From Tidjanibacter sp. (lineage in GTDB: Bacteria; Bacteroidota; Bacteroidia; Bacteroidales; Rikenellaceae), in assembly GCA_017396085.1 (NCBI GenBank), contig JAFQNC010000029.1, forward strand, positions 1 to 64,000: a DNA stretch of 64,000 nt, written 5' to 3'. Position numbers and translations under genes: made by a program. Under the pieces are notes generated by a model. It did not search any database. It had not been told where the DNA came from and saw only the letters and a list, made by a program, of their open reading frames with translations. The stretch's first letter is position 1. Each line of letters opens with the position of its first letter. This document shows, piece after piece, positions 56,947 to 64,000 of this stretch.

Positions 56947-59406
56947 ATGAACATTTCGTACAATTGGCTCAAAAATTATCTGGAAAGCGACCTGACTGCC
57001 GAAGAGGCTTCTGTAATTCTCACCGATATAGGTTTGGAGATTGAGGAGTTTGAGAAAATAGAGGCTGTTAAGGGTGGACTTAGCGGCGTGGTTGTGGGCG
57101 AGGTACTCACTTGCGAGGACCACCCCGATTCGGACCACCTTCACATCACCACCGTAGATGTTGGTGCTGCCGAGCCTCTGGGCATTGTTTGTGGCGCAGC
57201 CAACTGCCGCAAGGGCTTGAAGGTTATGTGTGCCACCGTGGGTGCCGAGTTGCACCCCACGGGTAGCGATGAGGTGTTCAAAATCAAGCGTAGCAAGATT
57301 CGTGGCGTGGAGTCGCTTGGTATGCTTTGCGCCGAGGACGAACTCGGCATCGGCACCGGCCACGAGGGCATTATGGAACTTGCCGAGGATGCAGTGCCGG
57401 GCACTCCCGCAATGGAGTACCTCGGCTTGCAAGACGACTACCTGCTCGGCATTGGCCTCACCCCCAACCGTATTGACGCTGCTTCGCACTATGGCGTGGC
57501 ACGCGACTTGGCAGCCTACCTGCGCTCGCAGGGCCGCACCGCCAACCTCCACCTGCCCAGCGTGGAGAACTTCAAGGTGGACAACACCTCAAGGGCTACG
57601 GCCGTGAGGGTGGAGAACCACGAGGCTGCTCCGAGGTATGCGGGTGTGAACATCTCGGGTGTGAAAATTGCTCCCTCGCCCCAGTGGTTGCAGAGCGCAC
57701 TGAGGGCCATCGGTATCAACCCCAAGAACAACGTGGTTGACGTAACCAACTATGTGCTCCACGAACTCTGCCAGCCCCTGCACTCCTTCGATGCCGACAA
57801 GATTGAGGGCAATCAGGTGGTTGTGCGCACCTGCCCTGCGGGTACCAAATTCCGCACCCTCGATGGCGTGGAGCGTACCTTGTCGGAGGCCGACCTGATG
57901 ATTTGCGACAGCGAGAAGCCTATGTGTATCGCAGGTGTCTTTGGTGGCGAGCACTCGGGCGTGAGCGAGGCCACCACCAACGTCTTCCTTGAGGCTGCCT
58001 ACTTCAACCCCGTGTGGGTGCGTAAGACCGCCAAGAGGCACGCTCTTTCGACCGACTCTTCGTTCCGCTTCGAGAGGGGTATTGACCCCAACATCACCGT
58101 CTATGCGCTCAAACGTGCAGCCCTGCTCATCAAGGAGTTGGCAGGTGGTGAGATTACCTCGGAGATTGTGGACATCTGCCCCGCACCTGTGGCTCCCTTC
58201 AAGATTGACATCACCTACGATTATATCAACAACCTCATCGGTAAGGAGATTGGCACGGAGAAGATTAAGGAGATTCTCCGCAGCCTTGAAATAAACATCA
58301 CCGCCGAAAATGAGGGTGGTTTGAGCGTGGAGGTGCCTCCCTACAGGGTGGATGTGCAGAGGCCTGCCGACCTTGTGGAGGAGATTTTGCGCATCTATGG
58401 CTACAACAATGTGGAGATTCCCACCCACGTCAATTCCACTCTCTCCTATGAGCAGAAACCCAACCCCGACCGCTTGCGCAATATGGTCAGCGATATGCTT
58501 TCGGCGGGTGGCTTTGCCGAGGTGATGAACAACTCGCTCTCCAAGAGTGGCTACTACGAGGGCTCGGCTCTCTTCCCCGCTGAGAACTGCGTGAAGATTA
58601 TGAACCCCCTGAGTGCCGACTTGGGTGTTATGCGCCAGACTCTGCTCTTCGGACTTATGGAGGTGGTGCAACTCAACGTGAACCACAAGGCCCAGAGCGT
58701 GAAGGTCTATGAGTTTGGTAACACCTACTCCTACAACGCCGAGCGCAAAGAGGAGGGTGGCTTGGCTCCCTACTCGGAGGGTATGCACTTGGCTGTGGCC
58801 GTTGCGGGTGCCCACACTGCCCAGTCGTGGAACAGCAAGGGCGAGCAGACCGACTTCTTCCGCCTCAAGGCTGTGGCCGAGAAACTCCTGCGCCGCTTCG
58901 GTATGGACATCTACACCCTGCGTAGCGAGCCCCTTGCCAACGAGTGCTTCTCGGAGGGTTTGAGCCTCAAAGCCGGCAACAAGGAGCTACTTTATGTGGG
59001 TGCCGTGTCGCCCGCACTGCGCAAGAAATTCGACCTCAAGGGGGAGGTCTACTATATGGACGTGGACTTTGACACCCTCGTTAAGTTCACCCGCAAACAC
59101 AAGGTGGCCGCCAAGGAGTTGGCCAAATTCCCCGCAGTGAAGAGGGACCTCGCACTGCTTGTGAACGAGAGTGTTTCGTATGCCGAGTTGAGGCAGATTG
59201 CCTTCCAGACCGAGAAGAAATTGCTCAAGGATGTGAGCCTCTTTGATGTCTACACGGGCGACAAGTTGGAGGCCGGTAAGAAGTCCTACGCCCTCGGCTT
59301 TGTGTTGCAGGACGAGAGCCGCACGCTGGACGATAAGACCATCGACAACACGATGAATCGCCTGATTGACGCCTTTGCCAAGAAGGCAGGTGCCACCATT
59401 AGGTAG
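56947..59406 (+). CDS. pheT: Phenylalanine--tRNA ligase beta subunit
   Basis: An 819-residue protein with the full PheT layout. A tRNA-binding EMAP-like domain spans about 39-150 ('VVVGEVLTCEDHPDSDHLHITTVDVG'). Then come B3/B4 (about 215-390, with the editing-site region), B5, the pseudo-catalytic core (about 480-690) and the FDX-ACB anticodon-binding domain at the C-terminus ('FPAVKRDLALLVNESVSYAELRQIAF'). With PheS it forms the heterotetramer that charges tRNA-Phe and edits Tyr-tRNA. pheS is not in this window. Confidence 0.97.
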   Translation: MNISYNWLKNYLESDLTAEEASVILTDIGLEIEEFEKIEAVKGGLSGVVVGEVLTCEDHPDSDHLHITTVDVGAAEPLGIVCGAANCRKGLKVMCATVGAELHPTGSDEVFKIKRSKIRGVESLGMLCAEDELGIGTGHEGIMELAEDAVPGTPAMEYLGLQDDYLLGIGLTPNRIDAASHYGVARDLAAYLRSQGRTANLHLPSVENFKVDNTSRATAVRVENHEAAPRYAGVNISGVKIAPSPQWLQSALRAIGINPKNNVVDVTNYVLHELCQPLHSFDADKIEGNQVVVRTCPAGTKFRTLDGVERTLSEADLMICDSEKPMCIAGVFGGEHSGVSEATTNVFLEAAYFNPVWVRKTAKRHALSTDSSFRFERGIDPNITVYALKRAALLIKELAGGEITSEIVDICPAPVAPFKIDITYDYINNLIGKEIGTEKIKEILRSLEINITAENEGGLSVEVPPYRVDVQRPADLVEEILRIYGYNNVEIPTHVNSTLSYEQKPNPDRLRNMVSDMLSAGGFAEVMNNSLSKSGYYEGSALFPAENCVKIMNPLSADLGVMRQTLLFGLMEVVQLNVNHKAQSVKVYEFGNTYSYNAERKEEGGLAPYSEGMHLAVAVAGAHTAQSWNSKGEQTDFFRLKAVAEKLLRRFGMDIYTLRSEPLANECFSEGLSLKAGNKELLYVGAVSPALRKKFDLKGEVYYMDVDFDTLVKFTRKHKVAAKELAKFPAVKRDLALLVNESVSYAELRQIAFQTEKKLLKDVSLFDVYTGDKLEAGKKSYALGFVLQDESRTLDDKTIDNTMNRLIDAFAKKAGATIR

Positions 59407-59413
59407 TGAATAG

Positions 59414-59527
59414 TATGGAGGTCTTAAATTGTGGGGCGAACCGTGCTACGAGGGATATGTTTACACGCCGGATAAATACATTCAGACGGAAGTTGGTTTC
59501 TATGTTGGTACAAGCGTAACCTTCTAA
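59414..59527 (+). pseudogene. Remnant: C-terminal end of an outer-membrane barrel protein
   Basis: After the pheT stop (and an in-frame TAG) there is a 37-codon open frame reading '...GGLKLWGEPCYEGYVYTPDKY' and ending 'VGFYVGTSVTF' with TAA. The alternation of aromatic and small residues and the terminal Phe match the last two strands of a barrel protein. No start codon fits and the rest is absent, so it is a fossil fragment. The codon use is visibly AT-richer than pheT. Confidence 0.6.
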
Positions 59528-59554
59528 AAAGGGACCCCAAAAACAGGATACCCA

Positions 59555-59596
59555 AACAACAAGCGGCCTCCCAACGATGGGAGGCCGCTTGTTGTT
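59555..59596. terminator. Bidirectional terminator between pheT and prs
   Basis: 18-bp arms aacaacaagcggcctccc and gggaggccgcttgttgtt around aacgat, T-rich on the plus side, between convergent genes. Confidence 0.85.
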
Positions 59597-59626
59597 ATAC
59601 AACTTCTAACCTATCGCAGTAGTTCG

Positions 59627-60583
59627 TTAGGCCTTCTTCTTGCCAAAGACAAACTGCGAGGAGATTTCCCTGTAGTTGTGTACACGCTCAATCACATCGG
59701 CCAACATATCGGCCACGCTGAGCACGGTGAACTTGGAGGTGTCTTTGTCGGTGCGCAAGGGGAGGGTGTCGGTTACGATAACCTCGGTGAGTGCGCTCTC
59801 GGCAATGCGCTCATAGGCGGGACCACTCAACACGGGGTGGGTGATGACGGCCCTGACGCTCGCTGCGCCCATCTCCATAAACATACCTGCTGCCTTGGTG
59901 AGGGTACCTGCGGTATCAACCATATCGTCAAAGATGAGAATATCCCTATCCTTAACCTCGCCAATGGCGGTCATTGTACCTACCACGTTGGGCCTCTCAC
60001 GATGCTTGTGGCAGATTACCAGCGGAGCCTCAAGGTAGGAGGCGTAGCTGTTGGCCCTCTTGGCACCACCGATGTCGGGAGTAGCCACCGAAAGCTTCTC
60101 CAAGTGCATATTCTTGATGTAGGGGACAAACACCTTTGAAGCGTAGACGTGGTCCACGGGGATGTCGAAGAAACCCTGAATCTGGTCGGCGTGGAGGTCG
60201 ATGGTGATAACCCTGTCGCAACCTGCGGCCGAGAGAAGGTTGGCTACCAACTTGGCACCAATGGGCACCCTTGGGCGGTCCTTGCGGTCCTGACGAGCCC
60301 AACCGAAGTAGGGCATAACTGCCACCACCATATGTGCCGAAGCCCTGCGTGCTGCATCAATGGTGAGCAACAACTCCATAAGGTTTTCTGCTGGGGGAGG
60401 GGTGGATTGAACGATGAACACGGTGCAACCGCGGATGCTCTCGTTGAATGCGGGCTGGAATTCGCCATCGCTAAATCTGCTGACAGTCAGGTCGCCAAGT
60501 TCCACGCCGTAGCTCTTGGCAATCTTTGCGGCCACAGCCTCGGAGCCGGTGCAAGCAAAGATTTTAAGTTTATGAATAGCCAT
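59627..60583 (-). CDS. prs: Ribose-phosphate pyrophosphokinase
   Basis: A 318-residue protein. Family marks: 'FACTGSEAVAAKIAKSYGVELGDLTVSRFSDGEFQPAF', 'PYFGWARQDRKDRPR' (ATP/flexible loop), 'DRVITIDLHADQIQGFF' (R5P loop) and the PRPP-binding loop 'LIFDDMVDTAGTLTKAA'. It makes PRPP from ribose 5-phosphate and ATP for nucleotide, His and Trp synthesis. The length is usual. The gene has its own promoter box and shares the bidirectional terminator with pheT. Confidence 0.97.
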   Translation of the reverse strand: MAIHKLKIFACTGSEAVAAKIAKSYGVELGDLTVSRFSDGEFQPAFNESIRGCTVFIVQSTPPPAENLMELLLTIDAARRASAHMVVAVMPYFGWARQDRKDRPRVPIGAKLVANLLSAAGCDRVITIDLHADQIQGFFDIPVDHVYASKVFVPYIKNMHLEKLSVATPDIGGAKRANSYASYLEAPLVICHKHRERPNVVGTMTAIGEVKDRDILIFDDMVDTAGTLTKAAGMFMEMGAASVRAVITHPVLSGPAYERIAESALTEVIVTDTLPLRTDKDTSKFTVLSVADMLADVIERVHNYREISSQFVFGKKKA

Positions 60584-60610
60584 TTGTGTGTTTGTGGGTT
60601 AATTGTAATG

Positions 60611-60641
60611 CAAATTTAGGACCTATTTGGTAAATATGCAA
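60611..60641 (-). promoter_or_regulatory. Promoter of prs
   Basis: Minus-strand TAAATTTG at plus 60611-60618; minus-strand TTG at plus 60639-60641, 20 bp upstream. Confidence 0.6.
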
Positions 60642-60643
60642 TT

Positions 60644-61243
60644 TTACTCTGCCGATTTATCAACATTCGCCAAACATTCTGCAACAAAACCAAGAATTTC
60701 CTCCCTGCCGCGACCTTTGGAAGAGGAGGTGGCAAACATCGGGGGCAACTCCTCCCACCACTCCGAGAGTGCTTTGCGGTAGGCTTCGATGTTGAGGTTG
60801 GTCTGTCGTTGGCTCTGCTTGTCGGTCTTGGTGAAAACCACCCCAAAGGGTATGCCCTCACGGCCGAGTAGTTGCATAAAGTCGAGGTCAATCTTCATCG
60901 GTGCGTGGCGACTATCTACCAACACGAACAGGAAGTAGAGCCCTTTGGCCTTGGTAACGTAGTCGGTGATGATGGTGGCAAACTCCTTGCGCACGCTCTG
61001 CGAGGTGCGGGCATAGCCATAGCCGGGCAAGTCCACCAGCCACCACCTCTCATCGCACAAGAAGTGGTTGATGAGTTTGGTCTTGCCGGGGGTGGCCGAC
61101 ACCTTGGCTATCTTGCTCTCGGTGAGCATATTGATAAGCGAAGATTTGCCCACGTTGCTCCTGCCGATGAAGGCAAACTCAGGCTTGCCGTGGTCGGGTA
61201 TCTGGGATAGTTTTGAACTGCTGAATTTGAATACTGCTTTCAT
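60644..61243 (-). CDS. engB: Ribosome-biogenesis GTPase EngB (YsxC/YihA)
   Basis: A 199-residue small GTPase starting at minus-strand ATG 61243 'MKAVFKFSSSKLSQIPDHGKPEFAFIGRSNVGKSSLIN'; a longer frame to 61330 crosses its promoter box. G1 is 'GRSNVGKS', G2 'TPGKTK', G3 'DLPGYG', G4 'TKTDK' and G5 'SSSKG'. It binds the 50S subunit late in assembly and is usually essential. Its 3' end is close to the prs promoter. Confidence 0.95.
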   Translation of the reverse strand: MKAVFKFSSSKLSQIPDHGKPEFAFIGRSNVGKSSLINMLTESKIAKVSATPGKTKLINHFLCDERWWLVDLPGYGYARTSQSVRKEFATIITDYVTKAKGLYFLFVLVDSRHAPMKIDLDFMQLLGREGIPFGVVFTKTDKQSQRQTNLNIEAYRKALSEWWEELPPMFATSSSKGRGREEILGFVAECLANVDKSAE

Positions 61244-61279
61244 ATTCCGCTGAGGTGCTCTGTTTTTTTTCGTGCGGCA

Positions 61280-61287
61280 CAAAGGTA
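61280..61287 (-). promoter_or_regulatory. -7 box of engB
   Basis: Minus-strand TACCTTTG, about 37 bp before the start codon; no clear -33. Confidence 0.6.
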
Positions 61288-61375
61288 CAAAATTGTTTTT
61301 GATTTTGCCACGCTCTTGGCTGTTGGGCAAGGATTTTGCGATGTGAAGGGGTGTAAATCAAAAACCTTTTGCGTT

Positions 61376-61963
61376 ATGAAAAAGTCCATAGTAATTGTTG
61401 GTGCTGCCATTGTTGCCGCACTTGCCACGGTGCCCTTGGTTGTTACGGGCATCCGTTCCACCTCCACTCCCACCGAGGCCCCTGCCGACCAACGCCACGA
61501 GCGTGAACTTAGCGAAAAACATCGTGAACGCATCGCCCGCCGCAAGGCCCGCCAAGCGGCCTATGAGCGATTTATCGACTCCACGGTGCTCTCCCACAAC
61601 TTTGTGTTCAACCCCTCAATGTTCAACGTGGAGCCTGCGGGTGGCAGCCACCTCATCAGCAACCCCAATGCCGAACTTGCCATCTACTCCGATTGGGCCG
61701 ACATCTGCCTGCCCTACTATCGTGGCTTTGTGCCCCCATATAGGCTTGCGGTGGTCAATACGATTGTAACCTCACTCAATGGCTACACCACGGTGCAGAC
61801 CGATGATGGGTGGACTGTGAGTTTCGACTCGTGGCTCTACTCGGGCAACGAGTATACCTTCACGCTCCAAATCTACTCCTCCACAGGCGGTGCGCAGTTG
61901 CAAATGAGTTCCAACTTCTATCCCACCACCACCTATTGGGGCTCCATCAGCGCAGTACACTGA
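61376..61963 (+). CDS. Secreted/anchored protein of unknown function (DUF4251-like size)
   Basis: A 195-residue protein starting at ATG 61376 'MKKSIVIVGAAIVAALATVPLVVTGI' (signal peptide or membrane anchor). Then come a Thr/Ser/Pro linker, a charged helical segment ('EREL...KARQAAYERFIDSTVLSHNF', about 45-80) and a beta-rich C-terminal half with many Tyr/Ser residues ('LAIYSDWADICLPYYRGFVPPY', 'YTFTLQIYSSTGGAQLQMSSNFYPTT'). The size, signal and arrangement resemble DUF4251 proteins of Bacteroidetes; the match is tentative and no function is known. Confidence 0.65.
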   Translation: MKKSIVIVGAAIVAALATVPLVVTGIRSTSTPTEAPADQRHERELSEKHRERIARRKARQAAYERFIDSTVLSHNFVFNPSMFNVEPAGGSHLISNPNAELAIYSDWADICLPYYRGFVPPYRLAVVNTIVTSLNGYTTVQTDDGWTVSFDSWLYSGNEYTFTLQIYSSTGGAQLQMSSNFYPTTTYWGSISAVH

Positions 61964-61971
61964 CGGGGCGA

Positions 61972-62020
61972 AAGAGTAATTGATAATTAGTAAATAGTAA
62001 ATAGTAAATAGTAAATATTT
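61972..62020. repeat. Heptanucleotide array after the unknown secreted-protein gene
   Basis: aagagta, attgata, attagta, aatagta (three times), aatattt, about 8 bp after the stop. Confidence 0.75.
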
Positions 62021-62048
62021 GTTTATCACTCTTATCACTCCTATTTAA

Positions 62049-63044
62049 CTACTCACAAACCACTCCGTGGCCGATGGCGGTGGGCAATACCCACACCACT
62101 CTGCCACGGTGGTTTTTCTTGTCGTGGCCCATTGAGGCGAGCAGAGCCTCCTCGGGCAGGTCGGTAGAGGTGGGCAATCCATATCGCTCCAGCACCGCCA
62201 CGATGCGGCGCAGGTCGCCCTCGCCCAGTAGTGCCTTATCCACAGCCATTTGGGCTGCACGCACAAGGCCTATGGCCACCGCTTCGCCGTGGGTGTAGTC
62301 GTGGGTAAGGCTCTCAATGGCGTGGGCGAGGGTGTGTCCGAGGTTGAGTTTGCGGCGCTCGCCACCCTCCAACAAATCGCGCTGCACGATGTCGCACTTG
62401 ACTGCCGCAGCACGGCGCACCACCTCGGCGAAGAGTGTCGTGTTACCCCTCAGACTCTCAATATCGTTCTGCTCGCACAACTCAAAGAGGGCGCTGTCGC
62501 CAATGATGGCGGTTTTGACCACCTCGGCCATACCGGAGCGCAACTCCCTCGGTCCAAGAGTGTTGAGTAAGGCCACATCGCACACCACAAAGGATGCGGG
62601 CGCAAAGCAACCGACCATATTTTTGTAGCCCCCGAAGTTCACTCCACACTTGCCCCCAATGGTTGCATCCACCTGTGCCAGCAGGGTGGTGGGCACAAGT
62701 CCGAAGCCCACACCACGCATATAGGTGGCCGCCACAAAGCCCACAAGGTCGGTGGTTATGCCACCGCCAATGCCGAGCAGAAAGGTGCTCCTGTCGGCTC
62801 CCATTTGCACCAAACGCTCCCAAAGGGTGGATGCGGTTGCAAGGCTCTTGTTCTCCTCCGAGGCGTCAATCAGAATGACCTCCTCCAAGCCCAACTCTGC
62901 GCACACACGCTCCACATTGCGGTCGGCCACAGCCACCACTCTTGCCCCCTGTGGGAGCAGTTCGGGGAGCAAATCCTTGGCTCTCCCCACGCACACTCGG
63001 CTGCTTAGAGTGTGGGCAAAATTGATTTTGAGTTCTTCGTGCAT
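62049..63044 (-). CDS. aroB: 3-dehydroquinate synthase
   Basis: A 331-residue protein starting at ATG 63044 'MHEELKINFAHTLSSRVCVG'; ATGs at 63053 and 63080 are alternatives. NAD-binding 'GIGGGITTDLVGFVAATYMRG' (about 95-115), 'PTTLLAQVDATIGGKCGVNFGGYKNMVG' (active-site Lys/Asn), and metal-binding His in 'LNLGHTLAHAIES' and 'YTHGEAVAIG' are present. It makes 3-dehydroquinate from DAHP in the shikimate pathway. It is divergent from typA. Confidence 0.96.
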   Translation of the reverse strand: MHEELKINFAHTLSSRVCVGRAKDLLPELLPQGARVVAVADRNVERVCAELGLEEVILIDASEENKSLATASTLWERLVQMGADRSTFLLGIGGGITTDLVGFVAATYMRGVGFGLVPTTLLAQVDATIGGKCGVNFGGYKNMVGCFAPASFVVCDVALLNTLGPRELRSGMAEVVKTAIIGDSALFELCEQNDIESLRGNTTLFAEVVRRAAAVKCDIVQRDLLEGGERRKLNLGHTLAHAIESLTHDYTHGEAVAIGLVRAAQMAVDKALLGEGDLRRIVAVLERYGLPTSTDLPEEALLASMGHDKKNHRGRVVWVLPTAIGHGVVCE

Positions 63045-63068
63045 AAAAAACATACTTTTTATTTTATA

Positions 63069-63105
63069 CAAAGGTAGCACAAAACGGCATAAATTACTAC
63101 CTTTG
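63069..63105. promoter_or_regulatory. Divergent promoters of aroB and typA
   Basis: Minus-strand TACCTTTG at plus 63069-63076 (aroB) and plus-strand TACCTTTG at 63098-63105 (typA, ATG 63141). Both have the same box, so the gap is an inverted repeat of the -7 element. Confidence 0.7.
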
Positions 63106-63140
63106 TGGCCGTAAAAATAAAGAGAACTCAGAGAAAGAAG

Positions 63141-64000
63141 ATGCAGAAACTACGCAACATCGCAATTATCGCACACGTGGACCACGGAAAAACAACCCTC
63201 GTGGACAAGATGATTCTTCAAGCCAACCTCATTCGCAATCAGGAGGCAAGCGGTACGCTTGTGCTTGACAACAACGACCTTGAGAGGGAGCGCGGCATTA
63301 CCATTTTGTCCAAAAACGTGTCGGTAATCTACAAGGACTACAAGATTAACATCATAGACACCCCCGGACACTCCGACTTTGGTGGAGAGGTTGAGAGGGT
63401 GCTCAATATGGCCGATGGTGTCATCCTGCTGGTAGACGCCTTTGAGGGCACAATGCCCCAGACCCGCTTTGTGCTCCAAAAGGCACTTGCGCTGGGTAAG
63501 AAACCTATCGTGGTGGTGAACAAGGTGGACAAGCCCAACTGCCGCCCCGACTTTGTGTATGAGCAGGTGTTTGACCTGATGTTCTCGCTCGATGCCAACG
63601 AGGAGCAGCTTGACTTCAAGGTCATCTACGGTAGTGCCAAGCAGGGCTGGATGTCCCACACCTACAAGGAGAAAACCAACTCCATTACCCCGCTGTTGGA
63701 CACCATCATTGACGAAATCCCCGAGCCTGCGAAGGTGGAGGGTACACCGCAGATGCTCATTACTTCGCTTGAGTACTCGCCCTATTTGGGCCGTATCGCT
63801 GTGGGCAAACTCACCCGTGGTACGCTTCGCTCGGGTATGAACGTAACCCTCGCCAAGCGCGATGGCAAAACCCTTGTGAAGAGCAAAATCAAGGACCTGA
63901 TGGTCTTTGAGGGCCTTGGTAAGGCTAAGGCCGAGCAGGTGGAGTGTGGCGAGATTTGCGCCCTTGTGGGTATTGACGGATTTGAGATTGGCGACACCAT
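63141..64000 (+). CDS. typA: Translational GTPase TypA/BipA (3' end outside window)
   Basis: Starts at ATG 63141 'MQKLRNIAIIAHVDHGKTTLVDKMI' and stays open to the right edge (about 286 residues). G motifs: G1 'AHVDHGKTT', G2 'ERERGITI', G3 'DTPGHSDFGGEVERV', G4 'NKVDK'. The 'ERERGITILSKNVSVIYKDYKINIIDTPG' spacing and a domain-II start 'MLITSLEYSPYLGRIAVGKL' are those of TypA rather than EF-G or LepA. It acts on the ribosome in stress adaptation and 50S assembly. Confidence 0.97.
   Translation, partial: MQKLRNIAIIAHVDHGKTTLVDKMILQANLIRNQEASGTLVLDNNDLERERGITILSKNVSVIYKDYKINIIDTPGHSDFGGEVERVLNMADGVILLVDAFEGTMPQTRFVLQKALALGKKPIVVVNKVDKPNCRPDFVYEQVFDLMFSLDANEEQLDFKVIYGSAKQGWMSHTYKEKTNSITPLLDTIIDEIPEPAKVEGTPQMLITSLEYSPYLGRIAVGKLTRGTLRSGMNVTLAKRDGKTLVKSKIKDLMVFEGLGKAKAEQVECGEICALVGIDGFEIGDT

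Overview
The window looks like a chromosomal segment of a Bacteroidales bacterium, possibly a Rikenellaceae/Alistipes-like gut species. The signs are many Bacteroidetes-type promoters (TTTG or TTG, about 19-20 bp, then TAnnTTTG), a TonB-dependent outer-membrane receptor, Bacteroidetes-restricted families (DUF5606, DUF5683, OstA-like, DUF1343/NamZ) and a G+C-rich core. Genus is an inference from gene content; no 16S gene is present.

1-5.8 kb is the end of an AT-richer prophage. It holds a partial tail gene, then a diversity-generating retroelement (DGR): a C-type-lectin-like target with an 84-bp variable repeat (VR), an Avd accessory gene, an 84-bp template repeat (TR) and a reverse transcriptase (RT). 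VR and TR differ at 13 positions, all of them TR adenines, which is the hallmark of DGR mutagenesis. The RT frame carries an in-frame TAG between its catalytic blocks, so the cassette looks recently active but now disabled. A DUF4160/DUF2442 pair with an operator-like palindrome and a tyrosine integrase follow. The integrase abuts the 3' end of tRNA-Val, the probable attachment site.

5.9-21.4 kb is core chromosome, mostly on the minus strand: an outer-membrane barrel; an ECF sigma/anti-sigma/membrane-protein operon; acyl-CoA synthetase; nitroreductase; a short-chain dehydrogenase; tRNA-Glu, rpsT and tRNA-His with duplicated tRNA-His end fragments; a FecCD/BtuCDF-type importer next to L-serine ammonia-lyase; tRNA-Met; a K+-channel-like protein; thymidine kinase; aldose epimerase; and an S4 RNA-binding protein.

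21.4-45.6 kb: GtrA-like and DUF898 membrane proteins; a Stealth/GT2/Stealth surface-polysaccharide cluster; an OstA-like protein with two SurA-like chaperones (envelope biogenesis); a CPBP protease; the parA-parB-DUF5683-mltD-mnmE run and a glycosyltransferase; a phosphate-selective-type porin; a DUF5009 acyltransferase; DUF5606; two BspA-type leucine-rich-repeat lipoproteins; and tRNA-Leu.

45.6-64 kb: a TonB-type receptor; a cysteine-rich lipoprotein with seven 16-residue repeats; a LytS/LytTR two-component pair with three 21-bp-phased repeats upstream of the cysteine-rich gene; gamma-carbonic anhydrase; MazG; a NamZ/GH20 peptidoglycan-salvage pair; pheT; a fossil barrel C-terminus; prs; engB; aroB; and the start of typA.

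Short heptanucleotide arrays recur at gene boundaries across the chromosomal part, often touching the stop or start codon.
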